Position numbers and translations under genes: made by a program
Source of the DNA: CAILHX01 sp964511385
Lineage (GTDB): Bacteria; Pseudomonadota; Gammaproteobacteria; Burkholderiales; Methylophilaceae
Reading direction: 5' to 3'
DNA: 64,000 bases
Assembly: GCA_964511385.1 (NCBI GenBank)
Contig: CAZEFE010000006.1
Span: forward strand, 172,270-236,269
The notes under the pieces: model-generated
What the model saw: the letters and a program-made list of their open reading frames with translations, nothing else
Databases searched by the model: none
Told to the model about the DNA's origin: nothing
Part shown: positions 33,275 through 41,380 of the stretch, in pieces
How positions within the stretch are numbered: position 1 is the stretch's first letter
How the letters are laid out: every line of letters starts with the position of its first letter

Positions 33275-34261
33275 CTATACCTGCAACGGCGGCTCCTGCA
33301 TCAGCGCGACTTGTTCCCGCAATTCCAGTACGCGATCCTGCCAGTAGTGCTGAGTGTTGAACCACGGAAAGGCTTTGGGGAAGGCGGGGTCATCCCAACG
33401 CCGCGCAAGCCATGCGGAGTAATGCAGTAGCCTCAAAGTACGTAGGGCTTCGATCAGGTGCAATTCGCGCGGATTGAATTCGGCAAAGTCTTCGTCGTCC
33501 GATAGCTGCCGCGTTTGGTCGCTTCTATCCCCTGACAGCAGCATCCATAAGTCCTGAATGGCGGGCCCCATGCGGCTGTCGTCGAAATCCACAAAGTGCG
33601 GGCCAGAAATAGTACCTGAGTCTGTCCACAGCACGTTGCCGCCGTGGCAGTCGCCGTGCAGGCGGATGTTGGTCACGTTTCCGGCGCGGTCGAAGGCGGC
33701 GCGCACGCTTTTCAGCGCCTGTGCCACGATGCCTTGCCAGGGTTGCAGCAGGTCGGGCGGGATAAAGTCGTTTTCCAGCAGGTAGTCGCGCGATTCTTCG
33801 CCGAAGCTGCGGATGTCGAGCGTCGGGCGATGCTGGAAGGGTTGCAGCGCGCCGACGGCGTGTATCCTGCCCAGAAATCGGCCCATCCATTCCAGGGCGT
33901 CGGGGTCTTCCAGTTCCGGCGCGCGACCGCCTTGTTTGGGGAACAGGGCGAAGCGGAAGCCTTCGGCGTGGTGCAGGGTGGTGCCGTTGATATTGAGCGG
34001 GGGCACGACGGGAATTTCGCGTTCGGCGAGTTCCAGCGTGAACGCATGTTCTTCCAGTATTGCTTCGTCGCTCCAGCGCGCGGGGCGATAGAACTTGGCG
34101 ACCAGCGGGATGCCGTCTTCGATGCCGACCTGGTAGACGCGGTTTTCATAGCTGTTGAGCGCCAGCAGGCGCCCGTCGCAGCGCAGACCGATGGATTCCA
34201 GTGCGGTGAGCAGGGTGTCGGGGGTGAGGCCGGAAAACGGCGGTGGGTTGGTGGAGGTCAT
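33275..34261 (-). CDS. srkA: Stress response kinase SrkA (YihE)
   Basis: 328 residues, the normal SrkA length. It is an APH-like protein kinase fold with SYENRVYQVG as the nucleotide-binding region, the catalytic loop IRLHGDCHGGNVLW, and the metal-binding HFVDFDDSRMGPAIQDLWMLL. In E. coli it phosphorylates Ser/Thr and counteracts stress-induced death pathways. A bipartite hairpin overlaps its ribosome-binding region (34264-34298). Confidence 0.92.
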   Translation of the reverse strand: MTSTNPPPFSGLTPDTLLTALESIGLRCDGRLLALNSYENRVYQVGIEDGIPLVAKFYRPARWSDEAILEEHAFTLELAEREIPVVPPLNINGTTLHHAEGFRFALFPKQGGRAPELEDPDALEWMGRFLGRIHAVGALQPFQHRPTLDIRSFGEESRDYLLENDFIPPDLLQPWQGIVAQALKSVRAAFDRAGNVTNIRLHGDCHGGNVLWTDSGTISGPHFVDFDDSRMGPAIQDLWMLLSGDRSDQTRQLSDDEDFAEFNPRELHLIEALRTLRLLHYSAWLARRWDDPAFPKAFPWFNTQHYWQDRVLELREQVALMQEPPLQV

Positions 34262-34263
34262 GC

Positions 34264-34298
34264 CCCCATTCTACATGCCTCGGGCATGCGGAATGGGG
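34264..34298 (-). promoter_or_regulatory. Bipartite hairpin over the srkA ribosome-binding site
   Basis: CCCCATTC (34264-34271) pairs with GAATGGGG (34291-34298), and inside it ATGCC-TCG-GGCAT (34275-34287). On the srkA strand the Shine-Dalgarno-like G run lies in the outer stem directly before the ATG. It may serve as a terminator-like structure for glgP or as a translational control. Confidence 0.5.
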
Positions 34299-34304
34299 AT
34301 CGGG

Positions 34305-36848
34305 CTATTTGCCGTGTTTTTTGTGGCCGCCGGGTTTGACTTCAACCGGGTCGGCATGCCAGATCTGCGCGGCGTATTCCTTGATGGTGCGGTCGCTGGA
34401 GAACTTGCCCATGGCGGCTACGTTGAGGATGGCTTTTTCGGTCCATTCTTCCGGCTTGAGGTAGAGGTCGCTGACTTGTTCCTGGCAGGTGACATAAGCG
34501 TTGTAGTCGGCCAGCAGCAGGTAATGGTCGCCATGCTGCAGCAGGGAATCAACAATCGGCTGGAAGCGGTGCGGGTCGGCCAGCGAGAAGTAGCCGGAAC
34601 TGATCATGTCCAGCACCAGTTTAAGCTCCCGGTTGGCATGCACGTAATCCCACGGGTTGTAGCCTTCGTAGTACAGCGCTTCGACTTCGGGCACGGTGAG
34701 GCCGAAGATGAAGATGTTGTCGCGGCCGACTTCTTCCATGATTTCGACATTGGCGCCGTCCAGCGTGCCGATGGTGAGCGCGCCGTTGAGCGCCATTTTC
34801 ATGTTGCCGGTGCCGGAGGCTTCGGTGCCGGCGGTGGAAATCTGCTCGGACAGGTCGGCCGCCGGGGCGATCAACTCGGCGGCGGAAACGTCGTAGTTGG
34901 GGATGAACACCACCTTGAGCTTGTTGCCGACGGCGGCATCGTTGTTGATGACCTCGGCCACGCTGGTGATCAGGTGGATGATGCGCTTGGCCATGGCATA
35001 ACCGGGAGCGGCCTTGCCGGCAAAAATGACGGTCCTGGGGGCGACATCCGGGTGGGTGCCGAAGCGGATGCGGTTGTACAGCGTGACCACATGCAGCACG
35101 TTGAGCAACTGGCGCTTGTACTCGTGGATGCGCTTGATCTGCACGTCGAACAGCGAATCCGGGTCGACCGTGATGCCGAGGCGTTGCTGGATGACGGCGG
35201 CCAGCCGTACCTTGTTGGCGTGCTTGACCTTGCGGAATTCGTGGCGGAATTTGGCATCGCTGGCGTAAGGGCGCAGTTGCTGTAGTTCGTCCAGGTTGGC
35301 GATCCAGCCCTTGCCGATGCGCGAGGAAATCAGCCCGGAAAGGCCGCGGTTGGCCTGGTGCAGCCAGCGGCGCGGGGTGATGCCGTTGGTCATGTTGATG
35401 ATCTTGTCCGGCGTCAGGCGGTGGAAATCGGCAAAAATGGTGCTTTTCATCAACTCGGTGTGCAGTTTGGCCACGCCGTTGACGGTATGGCTGCCGACGA
35501 TGGCCAGGTGCGACATGCGCACCCGGCGGCCATGCTCTTCGTCGATGATGGACATGCGCCGCAAGATGCCGGTGTCGCCGGGAAAGTGGTGCGCCACTTC
35601 CTGCAGGAAGCGGAAATTGATTTCGTAGATGATTTCCAGGTGCCGCGGCAGCAGCGATTCGAACAAGGAGACTGGCCAGGTTTCCAGCGCTTCCGGCATC
35701 AGCGTGTGGTTGGTGTAGGAAAAAATGCGGGTGGTCAGGCCCCAGGCGTAATCCCACGGCTGGTTATACACGTCGATCAGCAGCCGCATCAGCTCGGCCA
35801 CCGAGATGGAAGGGTGGGTGTCGTTGAGCTGGATGGCGATTTTGTCGGGCAGTTCGTCCCAGGTGGCGTGGTGTTTCTTGTAGCGCGCCAGGATGTCCTG
35901 CAGCGAGGCGCTGACGAAGAAATACTGTTGCTTGAGCCGCAGTTCACGGCCGTTCTCGGTGCTGTCGTCCGGGTATAGCACCTTGGACAGGTTTTCCGAT
36001 TCGGTCTTGTCGGCCACCGCTTCGATGTAGTTGCCCTGGTTGAAATCGCGCAGGTTGAATTCGCGCGAGGATTTTGCCGACCACAGCCGCATGTTGTTGA
36101 CGGTCTTGCCGCCGTAACCCGGTACCGGCGTGTCGTAGGCCATGGCCATGACTTCTTCGGTTTCTTCCCAGCAATGCCGCACGCTGCCGTCTTCGGAATG
36201 GTACTGCACCACGCGGCCGTAAAACTTGACCGGGAACAGCACTTCCGGGCGCGGAAATTCCCAGGGGTTGCCATAACGCAGCCAGTTGTCCGGGTATTCC
36301 GTCTGCATGCCGTTTTCGATGCGCTGGCGGAACATGCCGTATTCGTAGCGGATGCCGTAGCCGTAGCACGGCAAGCCCAGCGTGGCCATGGAATCCAGGA
36401 AACACGCGGCCAGCCGGCCCAGCCCGCCATTGCCCAGCGCGGCGTCGAACTCGATTTCGGCCAGCGCTTCGATATCATGCCCCAGCTTTAATAATGCCGT
36501 TTTGCATTCATCCATGATATCCATGTTGAGCACGGCGTTGTTGAAAGTGCGGCCGACCAGAAACTCCAGCGAAAGGTAATAAATGCGTTTGGAATCATTG
36601 CGGTAGTAGCTCTGCATGGATTCCATCCAGCGCTCGACCAGGCGCTCGCGCACGGTGTAGGCCGCGCTTTCGAACCAGTCGCGGGTGGTGGCGGAATCAG
36701 GGTGCTTGCTGTAGGTGAGCGTCAGGTGGTTGGCCAGCGAACGCCGGATAGCGGGCTCATCCATGCCGGGAACGTCGTAATCCAGTGGGGAAGGGAGTTT
36801 GTTCTTCAATTGTGCTTCCTCGAACGGTTGGCCAAAAGCGCAAGTCAC
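34305..36848 (-). CDS. glgP: Glycogen/maltodextrin phosphorylase
   Basis: 847 residues from a GTG at 36848. It is a family GT35 phosphorylase with NDSKRIYYLSLEFLVGR near residue 90, GNGGLGRLAACFLDSMA, the DVQIKRIHEYKRQLLN motif and the pyridoxal-phosphate site TEASGTGNMKMALNGALTIG near residue 680. It releases glucose-1-phosphate from glycogen or maltodextrins in the cytoplasm. No other glycogen gene is present in the window. The start is uncertain by a few codons, as no ATG lies between the GTG and residue 29. Confidence 0.93.
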   Translation of the reverse strand: MTCAFGQPFEEAQLKNKLPSPLDYDVPGMDEPAIRRSLANHLTLTYSKHPDSATTRDWFESAAYTVRERLVERWMESMQSYYRNDSKRIYYLSLEFLVGRTFNNAVLNMDIMDECKTALLKLGHDIEALAEIEFDAALGNGGLGRLAACFLDSMATLGLPCYGYGIRYEYGMFRQRIENGMQTEYPDNWLRYGNPWEFPRPEVLFPVKFYGRVVQYHSEDGSVRHCWEETEEVMAMAYDTPVPGYGGKTVNNMRLWSAKSSREFNLRDFNQGNYIEAVADKTESENLSKVLYPDDSTENGRELRLKQQYFFVSASLQDILARYKKHHATWDELPDKIAIQLNDTHPSISVAELMRLLIDVYNQPWDYAWGLTTRIFSYTNHTLMPEALETWPVSLFESLLPRHLEIIYEINFRFLQEVAHHFPGDTGILRRMSIIDEEHGRRVRMSHLAIVGSHTVNGVAKLHTELMKSTIFADFHRLTPDKIINMTNGITPRRWLHQANRGLSGLISSRIGKGWIANLDELQQLRPYASDAKFRHEFRKVKHANKVRLAAVIQQRLGITVDPDSLFDVQIKRIHEYKRQLLNVLHVVTLYNRIRFGTHPDVAPRTVIFAGKAAPGYAMAKRIIHLITSVAEVINNDAAVGNKLKVVFIPNYDVSAAELIAPAADLSEQISTAGTEASGTGNMKMALNGALTIGTLDGANVEIMEEVGRDNIFIFGLTVPEVEALYYEGYNPWDYVHANRELKLVLDMISSGYFSLADPHRFQPIVDSLLQHGDHYLLLADYNAYVTCQEQVSDLYLKPEEWTEKAILNVAAMGKFSSDRTIKEYAAQIWHADPVEVKPGGHKKHGK

Positions 36849-36874
36849 TAGTGTTCATTGTCCGTGTTGTGGAG

Positions 36875-36932
36875 GCGCTGTCAACAACCGCTAACAGCGC
36901 TATACTGGCTACTTATAACCAGCATATTGGTT
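36875..36932 (+). promoter_or_regulatory. Promoter and palindromes between glgP and the TonB receptor
   Basis: CTGTCA (36878-36883) and TATACT (36901-36906) form a plus-strand -35/-10 pair with a 17-base spacer. GCGCTGT (36875-36881) and ACAGCGC (36894-36900) make a perfect inverted repeat over the -35 and spacer. AACCA-N6-TGGTT follows (36917-36932). TTATAACC occurs twice, 22 bases apart (36913 and 36935). The rest of the AT-rich gap up to 37062 shows no gene. Confidence 0.45.
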
Positions 36933-37062
36933 TCTTATAACCCAATTATGGTGGCAATTTGATTCTTGTAAAATAAATGACAATAAAAACAAATGGTTGG
37001 TGAATTGTTATTTTCGGCACGAAATTTGCTGATTAATTTCGGCAATTTTCTGGGGAGATAAA

Positions 37063-39540
37063 ATGCAACACTTTCAACAATTCAATATCAAAAAGACAAT
37101 TTCATTACTGGTCGCGGGTGCAGTTACTTCTTATGCCTCTGTGGCACTGGCTGAAAACAAGGCTGAAACGCTGGAAACCGGCACGGTGGAGGTAGTGAGT
37201 ACCACGCCGCTGGCAGGGTTGGGCGTTGCCGTTGAGCAGCTGCCTTCCAATGTTCAAGTGGCCAGAGGCAAGGATATTCAGGATCAACATGGCCTGAGCT
37301 TGGCTGATTACATGAATCAGAACCTGGCGGGCGTCAACATGAATGAGGCACAGAATAATCCTTACCAGCCGGATGTGAATTTTCGGGGCTTTACCGCTTC
37401 GCCTCTGCTGGGTACGCCACAAGGGCTTTCCGTGTACCAGGACGGTGTGCGTATCAATGAGCCATTTGGTGACACGGTGAACTGGGATTTGATCCCGCAG
37501 AATGCCATTGCCGGCATTGCGCTGATGCCGGGTTCCAACCCGGTATTCGGCCTGAATACCTTGGGCGGCGCGCTGTCTGTGACTACCAAGAGCGGCGAGC
37601 ATTATCCTGGTGGTGGCATCCAGGCGTATGCTGGCTCCTGGGGGCGGCGTGCGGTGGAAGGCGAGTACGGCGGCAAGCTGGATAACGGTTTCAGCTACTT
37701 TTTTGCGGCCAACAAATTCCGTGAAGATGGCTGGCGCGATGCCTCGCCATCCGACGTGAAGCAAGGATTCGGCAAGCTGGGCTGGAGCAACGACAAGACT
37801 GATGTGGATGTCAGCTTTACCCTTGCCGACACCGATCTGACCGGGAACGGTCTGCAGTCGCAGACGCTGATGCAAACCTTTGGTTACGAATCTATTTACA
37901 CCAAGCCAGACAACACCAAGAACAAGCTGGGCTTTATCAGCGGCAAGGTGAGCCACTGGCTGTCGGATGAGTTGCTGTTTGGCGCTAATGCCTATTATCG
38001 CCATCAGCGCAGCAGTTCCTTGAATGGGGACGTGAACGACTCTTATGAACTGCTGATGGATGAATGCGGAAACCAAGGCATTCTGCTGGCAACCTGTGCC
38101 GCGGCTTATGAGCAAGGTGTCATCAACCGCACCCGGACCACCAATAAAGGTTACGGCGGTACGTTGCAGCTGACCTGGGTGACCGAGCGCAACCAGTTGG
38201 TGGCCGGCGCTACTTATGACATTGGGCGTACCACTTTTGTGCAGACCGAGCAGGAAGCTGCCGGGTTTGATGCGGCTCGCGGGCTGATTGGCCTGGATGC
38301 TGCCGGTCCGCAGGTGGCCAATGACCTGACCGGGCGGAGCAAGACCTGGAGCCTGTTTGCAACCAACACTTTTAGTGTGACCCCAAATCTTGCCGTTACG
38401 GCTTCCGGCCGCTATAACCATATTCGCGTAAACTTGCGTGACAACCTTGCCAACCAGAAAGATGCGACCTGTATCGATGCCATTACCGGCGATATTGTTG
38501 TTTGCGGCGTTGGCGGAGATGTTCCCGTTCCCGGGCTGGGCGCACCATCGCAGGATATTTCGTCAACCGCGACTTATGTCCGCTTCAACCCTGCGGTGGG
38601 GTTGGCGTACAGCTTTAACCAAAGCGTGAACTTTTTTGGCGGGTACAACGAAGGCAATCGTGCACCATCGCCAATCGAGACCGGCTGCTCTGATCCTGGG
38701 TTCCCATGTTTGCTGCCCAATGCCATGGCGGGCGACCCTCCGCTGAAGCAGGTAGTGGCCAAGACATTTGAAGGCGGTTTCCGGGGCAAGTTTGGCAATG
38801 CCATGCGTTGGAGCGCTTCGGCGTACCACACCACCAATCACAATGATTTGCAGTTCATTGCCCAGACCGGGTCTGGTGCCGGCTACTTCAATAATGTCGG
38901 AAAAACACGCCGTCAAGGTGTGGATTTCGGGCTGAGCGGTCAAGCGGGTGATTTTAGCTGGTCGGCTAGCTATAGCTTCATCAAGGCTACTTATGAGAGC
39001 ACGTTCAACATGGTTTCTCAGGCCAACTCAACTAGAGATGGAAACGCTGAAATCACGGTTAACCCTGGCGACGAAATCCCCGGCATTCCTAATCACCAAC
39101 TCAAGCTGCGTGGTGAATGGCGTGCATTGCCAAGCTGGACGATTGGCGCCAATCTTGTCGCGTTCTCCGACCAGTATGTGCGCGGTAATGAAAACAACAA
39201 GCACCACGCTGGCGCCTTTGATGATGGCGGCGGCAATGTGGCGTTGGGTGACGGCAAGATCGGTGGATACACCGTGCTGAACCTGGATACGCGTTACAAC
39301 TTCGCGCAGAGTGGCTGGCAGCTGTTTGCCAAAGTCAACAATGTGTTTGACCGTCAGTACTATTCCGCGGGGATGCTCGGTGAGAACGTCTTTAGTGCCG
39401 CGGGGAGCACTTTTGATGCGACAGCCGGTACTTGGACCAGTGAAACCTTCCTCGCTCCCGGCGCTCCCCGTGCCGGCTGGATCGGCCTGCGTTATGAGTT
39501 CGGCGGTGCAAAGTCTGGTGCCCGGGTGGATAACGACTAA
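37063..39540 (+). CDS. TonB-dependent outer-membrane receptor
   Basis: 825 residues. A signal peptide ends near SVALA (about 30). An N-terminal plug domain runs from about 50 to 170 (VEQLPSNVQVARGKDIQDQHGLSLADYMNQ, VNFRGFTASPLLGTPQGLSVYQDGVRINEPFG, NTLGGALSVTTKSG). A 22-strand barrel follows, ending in a final aromatic strand GWIGLRYEFGG. It takes up an unknown large ligand such as a siderophore, cobalamin or carbohydrate; no TonB, ABC or cargo-specific gene is adjacent. The stop is only 3 bases before the response regulator, an unusual pairing. Confidence 0.9.
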   Translation: MQHFQQFNIKKTISLLVAGAVTSYASVALAENKAETLETGTVEVVSTTPLAGLGVAVEQLPSNVQVARGKDIQDQHGLSLADYMNQNLAGVNMNEAQNNPYQPDVNFRGFTASPLLGTPQGLSVYQDGVRINEPFGDTVNWDLIPQNAIAGIALMPGSNPVFGLNTLGGALSVTTKSGEHYPGGGIQAYAGSWGRRAVEGEYGGKLDNGFSYFFAANKFREDGWRDASPSDVKQGFGKLGWSNDKTDVDVSFTLADTDLTGNGLQSQTLMQTFGYESIYTKPDNTKNKLGFISGKVSHWLSDELLFGANAYYRHQRSSSLNGDVNDSYELLMDECGNQGILLATCAAAYEQGVINRTRTTNKGYGGTLQLTWVTERNQLVAGATYDIGRTTFVQTEQEAAGFDAARGLIGLDAAGPQVANDLTGRSKTWSLFATNTFSVTPNLAVTASGRYNHIRVNLRDNLANQKDATCIDAITGDIVVCGVGGDVPVPGLGAPSQDISSTATYVRFNPAVGLAYSFNQSVNFFGGYNEGNRAPSPIETGCSDPGFPCLLPNAMAGDPPLKQVVAKTFEGGFRGKFGNAMRWSASAYHTTNHNDLQFIAQTGSGAGYFNNVGKTRRQGVDFGLSGQAGDFSWSASYSFIKATYESTFNMVSQANSTRDGNAEITVNPGDEIPGIPNHQLKLRGEWRALPSWTIGANLVAFSDQYVRGNENNKHHAGAFDDGGGNVALGDGKIGGYTVLNLDTRYNFAQSGWQLFAKVNNVFDRQYYSAGMLGENVFSAAGSTFDATAGTWTSETFLAPGAPRAGWIGLRYEFGGAKSGARVDND

Positions 39541-39543
39541 GGC

Positions 39544-40950
39544 ATGATGCTCGCGCGCAACACATTTCCATTGAACACGGCTGAAGGCATGGTGCGCAAT
39601 CAGCGCATCATGCTGGTCGAGGACGAGGAAATGTTTGCGCGCGCAGTTTCAAAAACGCTGCGCAAGGCCGGTTTTGAAAGTGAAGTGGCGCATTCCATCG
39701 CGGATGCGCGCAAGTTGTTCAAGCAGTTTGCTCCCGATCTGGTATTGCTGGATATGCGCCTGCCTGACGGCAACGGTATGGATTTGCTGCCGGAGTTGAT
39801 TGCCAAGGGGGCGGCTGTCATCGTGATGACGGCTTATGGTGAAGTGGGCGATGCCGTCAGCGCCATGAAAGTGGGCGCAACCGATTACCTGAAAAAACCA
39901 ATAGACCTGGAAGAATTGCTGCTGATCGTGGACAAGGCGCAGCAATCGGAAAAGCTCAAGCACCAAGTCGATTATTCCCGCCAGCGCGAGCATCATGCGC
40001 TGGAATGCGTTGAACTGCTCGGCGAAAGCCCAGGCATGCGCATGGTGCGCGAGCAGATAGAAAAAATCTCCAAACTCTCCGATATGGCCGATGCGCCTCC
40101 CCCCATGGTGCTGATCATGGGCGACACCGGTACCGGCAAGGATGTGGCGGCGCGGCAGCTGCACCAGCAAAGCCGCGGCGCCGACCGTCCTTTCGTGCAG
40201 GTGGATTGCGCCTCGTTGCCGGCCGAGCTGATCGAAAGCGAGTTGTTTGGCCACGAGAAGGGCGCGTATACCAGCGCGCAGGCTGAACGCTGCGGCCTGA
40301 TCGAAGCGGCGGAAGATGGCACCCTGTTCCTGGACGAGGTGGGGGAATTACCACTGACGCTGCAGGCTAAACTGTTGAGCGTGCTGGAGCGCCGCATGGT
40401 ACGCCGCCTGGGCGCCAACAAGGAACGCCCGGTACGCGCCCGGTTCCTGGCGGCCACCAATCGCGACCTGCAGCAAATGGTGCTGGAAGGCCGTTTTCGC
40501 GCGGACCTGTTTTATCGCCTACATGTGCTGACGATCACCATGCCGTTGCTGAAAGATCGTGGCAACGACGTATTGTTGCTGGCGCAGCATTTCCTGACCC
40601 AGACGGAGCGGCGCTACGGCTTGTCCGGCCGCCGCTTTTCGCCGGAAGCCGTTGATCTGCTGACTTCTTATGACTGGCCCGGCAATGTGCGTGAGTTGAA
40701 ACACGTGATCGGGCGTGCTGTTTTGCTTTGCACGGGGGCGGAAATTACGCCGGCGGACATGGGCATGGATCGCCCGGCAGTCGCCCCGGCGTCGGCGATC
40801 ACCGGGCTGACCGTGGATGCCGCCGAGCGGCAGTTGATGGAAGATGCGTTGCAAGCGACCCGCGGCAATGTTTCCGCCGCCGCCCGCCGCTTGGGTTTGT
40901 CCCGCATGGCCATGCGCTACCGCATGGAGCGCCACGGGCTCAAAACCTAG
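39544..40950 (+). CDS. NtrC-family sigma-54-dependent response regulator
   Basis: 468 residues; the start may be M1 (39544), M2 or M16 (39589). A receiver domain (about 20-135) has the phosphoacceptor D70 in LVLLDMRLPDG, with T96 and K118. An AAA+ domain follows (about 157-390), with Walker A GDTGTGKD (193-200) and Walker B LFLDEVGE. A C-terminal Fis-type helix-turn-helix ends the protein (TRGNVSAAARRLGLSRMAMRYRM). The sigma-54 contact loop, normally GAFTGA, reads GAYTSA (240-245). There is no cognate histidine kinase adjacent. It stands immediately before the pilus cluster and is a likely regulator of it, by position. Confidence 0.88.
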   Translation: MMLARNTFPLNTAEGMVRNQRIMLVEDEEMFARAVSKTLRKAGFESEVAHSIADARKLFKQFAPDLVLLDMRLPDGNGMDLLPELIAKGAAVIVMTAYGEVGDAVSAMKVGATDYLKKPIDLEELLLIVDKAQQSEKLKHQVDYSRQREHHALECVELLGESPGMRMVREQIEKISKLSDMADAPPPMVLIMGDTGTGKDVAARQLHQQSRGADRPFVQVDCASLPAELIESELFGHEKGAYTSAQAERCGLIEAAEDGTLFLDEVGELPLTLQAKLLSVLERRMVRRLGANKERPVRARFLAATNRDLQQMVLEGRFRADLFYRLHVLTITMPLLKDRGNDVLLLAQHFLTQTERRYGLSGRRFSPEAVDLLTSYDWPGNVRELKHVIGRAVLLCTGAEITPADMGMDRPAVAPASAITGLTVDAAERQLMEDALQATRGNVSAAARRLGLSRMAMRYRMERHGLKT

Positions 40951-41073
40951 CGATTTTCCCTCCAAGCTGTTCGCTCGTTTCGCTGCATGCCAGCAGCAAG
41001 TCGGGTTTCGTCCATGCCGCTAAAAGCGGTAGCGCTTTAGAATCCATCAACAACCTGGTTTTGATGCAACCCC

Positions 41074-41107
41074 AAAAGGCAGAACCTGCAAGAGGTTCTG
41101 CCTTTTT
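41074..41107 (+). terminator. Rho-independent terminator after the response regulator
   Basis: AAAAGGCAGAACC and GGTTCTGCCTTTTT form a perfect stem around the 7-base loop TGCAAGA. Its arms are almost identical to the terminator after the pilin gene at 44397. Confidence 0.9.
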
Positions 41108-41124
41108 GCTGTGTGATTACATGC

Positions 41125-41173
41125 CGGGATTTTATCCCGCAATTTCGGGAAAAAATCCCGGTTATTTTCGGGA
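41125..41173. promoter_or_regulatory. CGGGA-N5-TCCCG dyads upstream of pglL
   Basis: Two perfect dyads: CGGGAT-TTT-ATCCCG (41125-41139) and CGGGA-AAAAA-TCCCG (41146-41160), with centres 21 bp apart, plus a half site CGGGA at 41169-41173. The second is repeated base for base upstream of the pilin gene. They lie about 230 bases before the pglL start, where enhancer sites for a sigma-54 activator would be expected. Confidence 0.5.
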
Positions 41174-41222
41174 TTTGATGACATATCCTTACCTGCGAGC
41201 TACCCGGTAATATCACAGACGT

Positions 41223-41353
41223 GCCGAGTCGGTTTCGTCCTCCCCGAAGATTGTCTCGGCAATAGAGTTCATTCAAGACCTTGATTGAGTTCAATCTCCC
41301 CAGAGGCTCCGGGGCGGGCGGTAAACATGCCTAAACCGGGGCCTCACTTTTTT
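41223..41353 (+). promoter_or_regulatory. Structured 5' leader with terminator-like hairpin before pglL
   Basis: GCCGAG (41223-41228) pairs with CTCGGC (41255-41260), enclosing a smaller TCGG/CCGA stem. Two overlapping, mutually exclusive short hairpins follow around 41275-41296. GAGGCTCCGG (41303-41312) pairs with CCGGGGCCTC (41336-41345), with an inner GGC/GCC, and is followed by six T (41348-41353). The pglL ATG is 27 bases further on. The layout resembles attenuation or a riboswitch; no known class is recognised. Confidence 0.4.
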
Positions 41354-41380
41354 GTATTAAGCACCATCACCTTTACTTCT

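Larger units (their letters stand above)
40951..41380 (+). other. 430-base gene-free regulatory stretch before pglL
   Basis: No coding frame is supported here. It holds a strong terminator (41074-41107), three CGGGA-type dyads and half sites (41125-41173), and a structured leader ending in a terminator-like hairpin (41223-41353). The first 120 bases after the regulator stop show only small imperfect hairpins, such as CCGCT-AAA-AGCGG. Confidence 0.7.

Noticed and set aside
41223..41345. c-di-GMP (GEMM) riboswitch before pglL
   Set aside because: The leader is structured, but the conserved GEMM blocks (CACGCACAGGGCAAACC-like and GACGCAAAGCC-like) are absent. Reported only as a structured leader.
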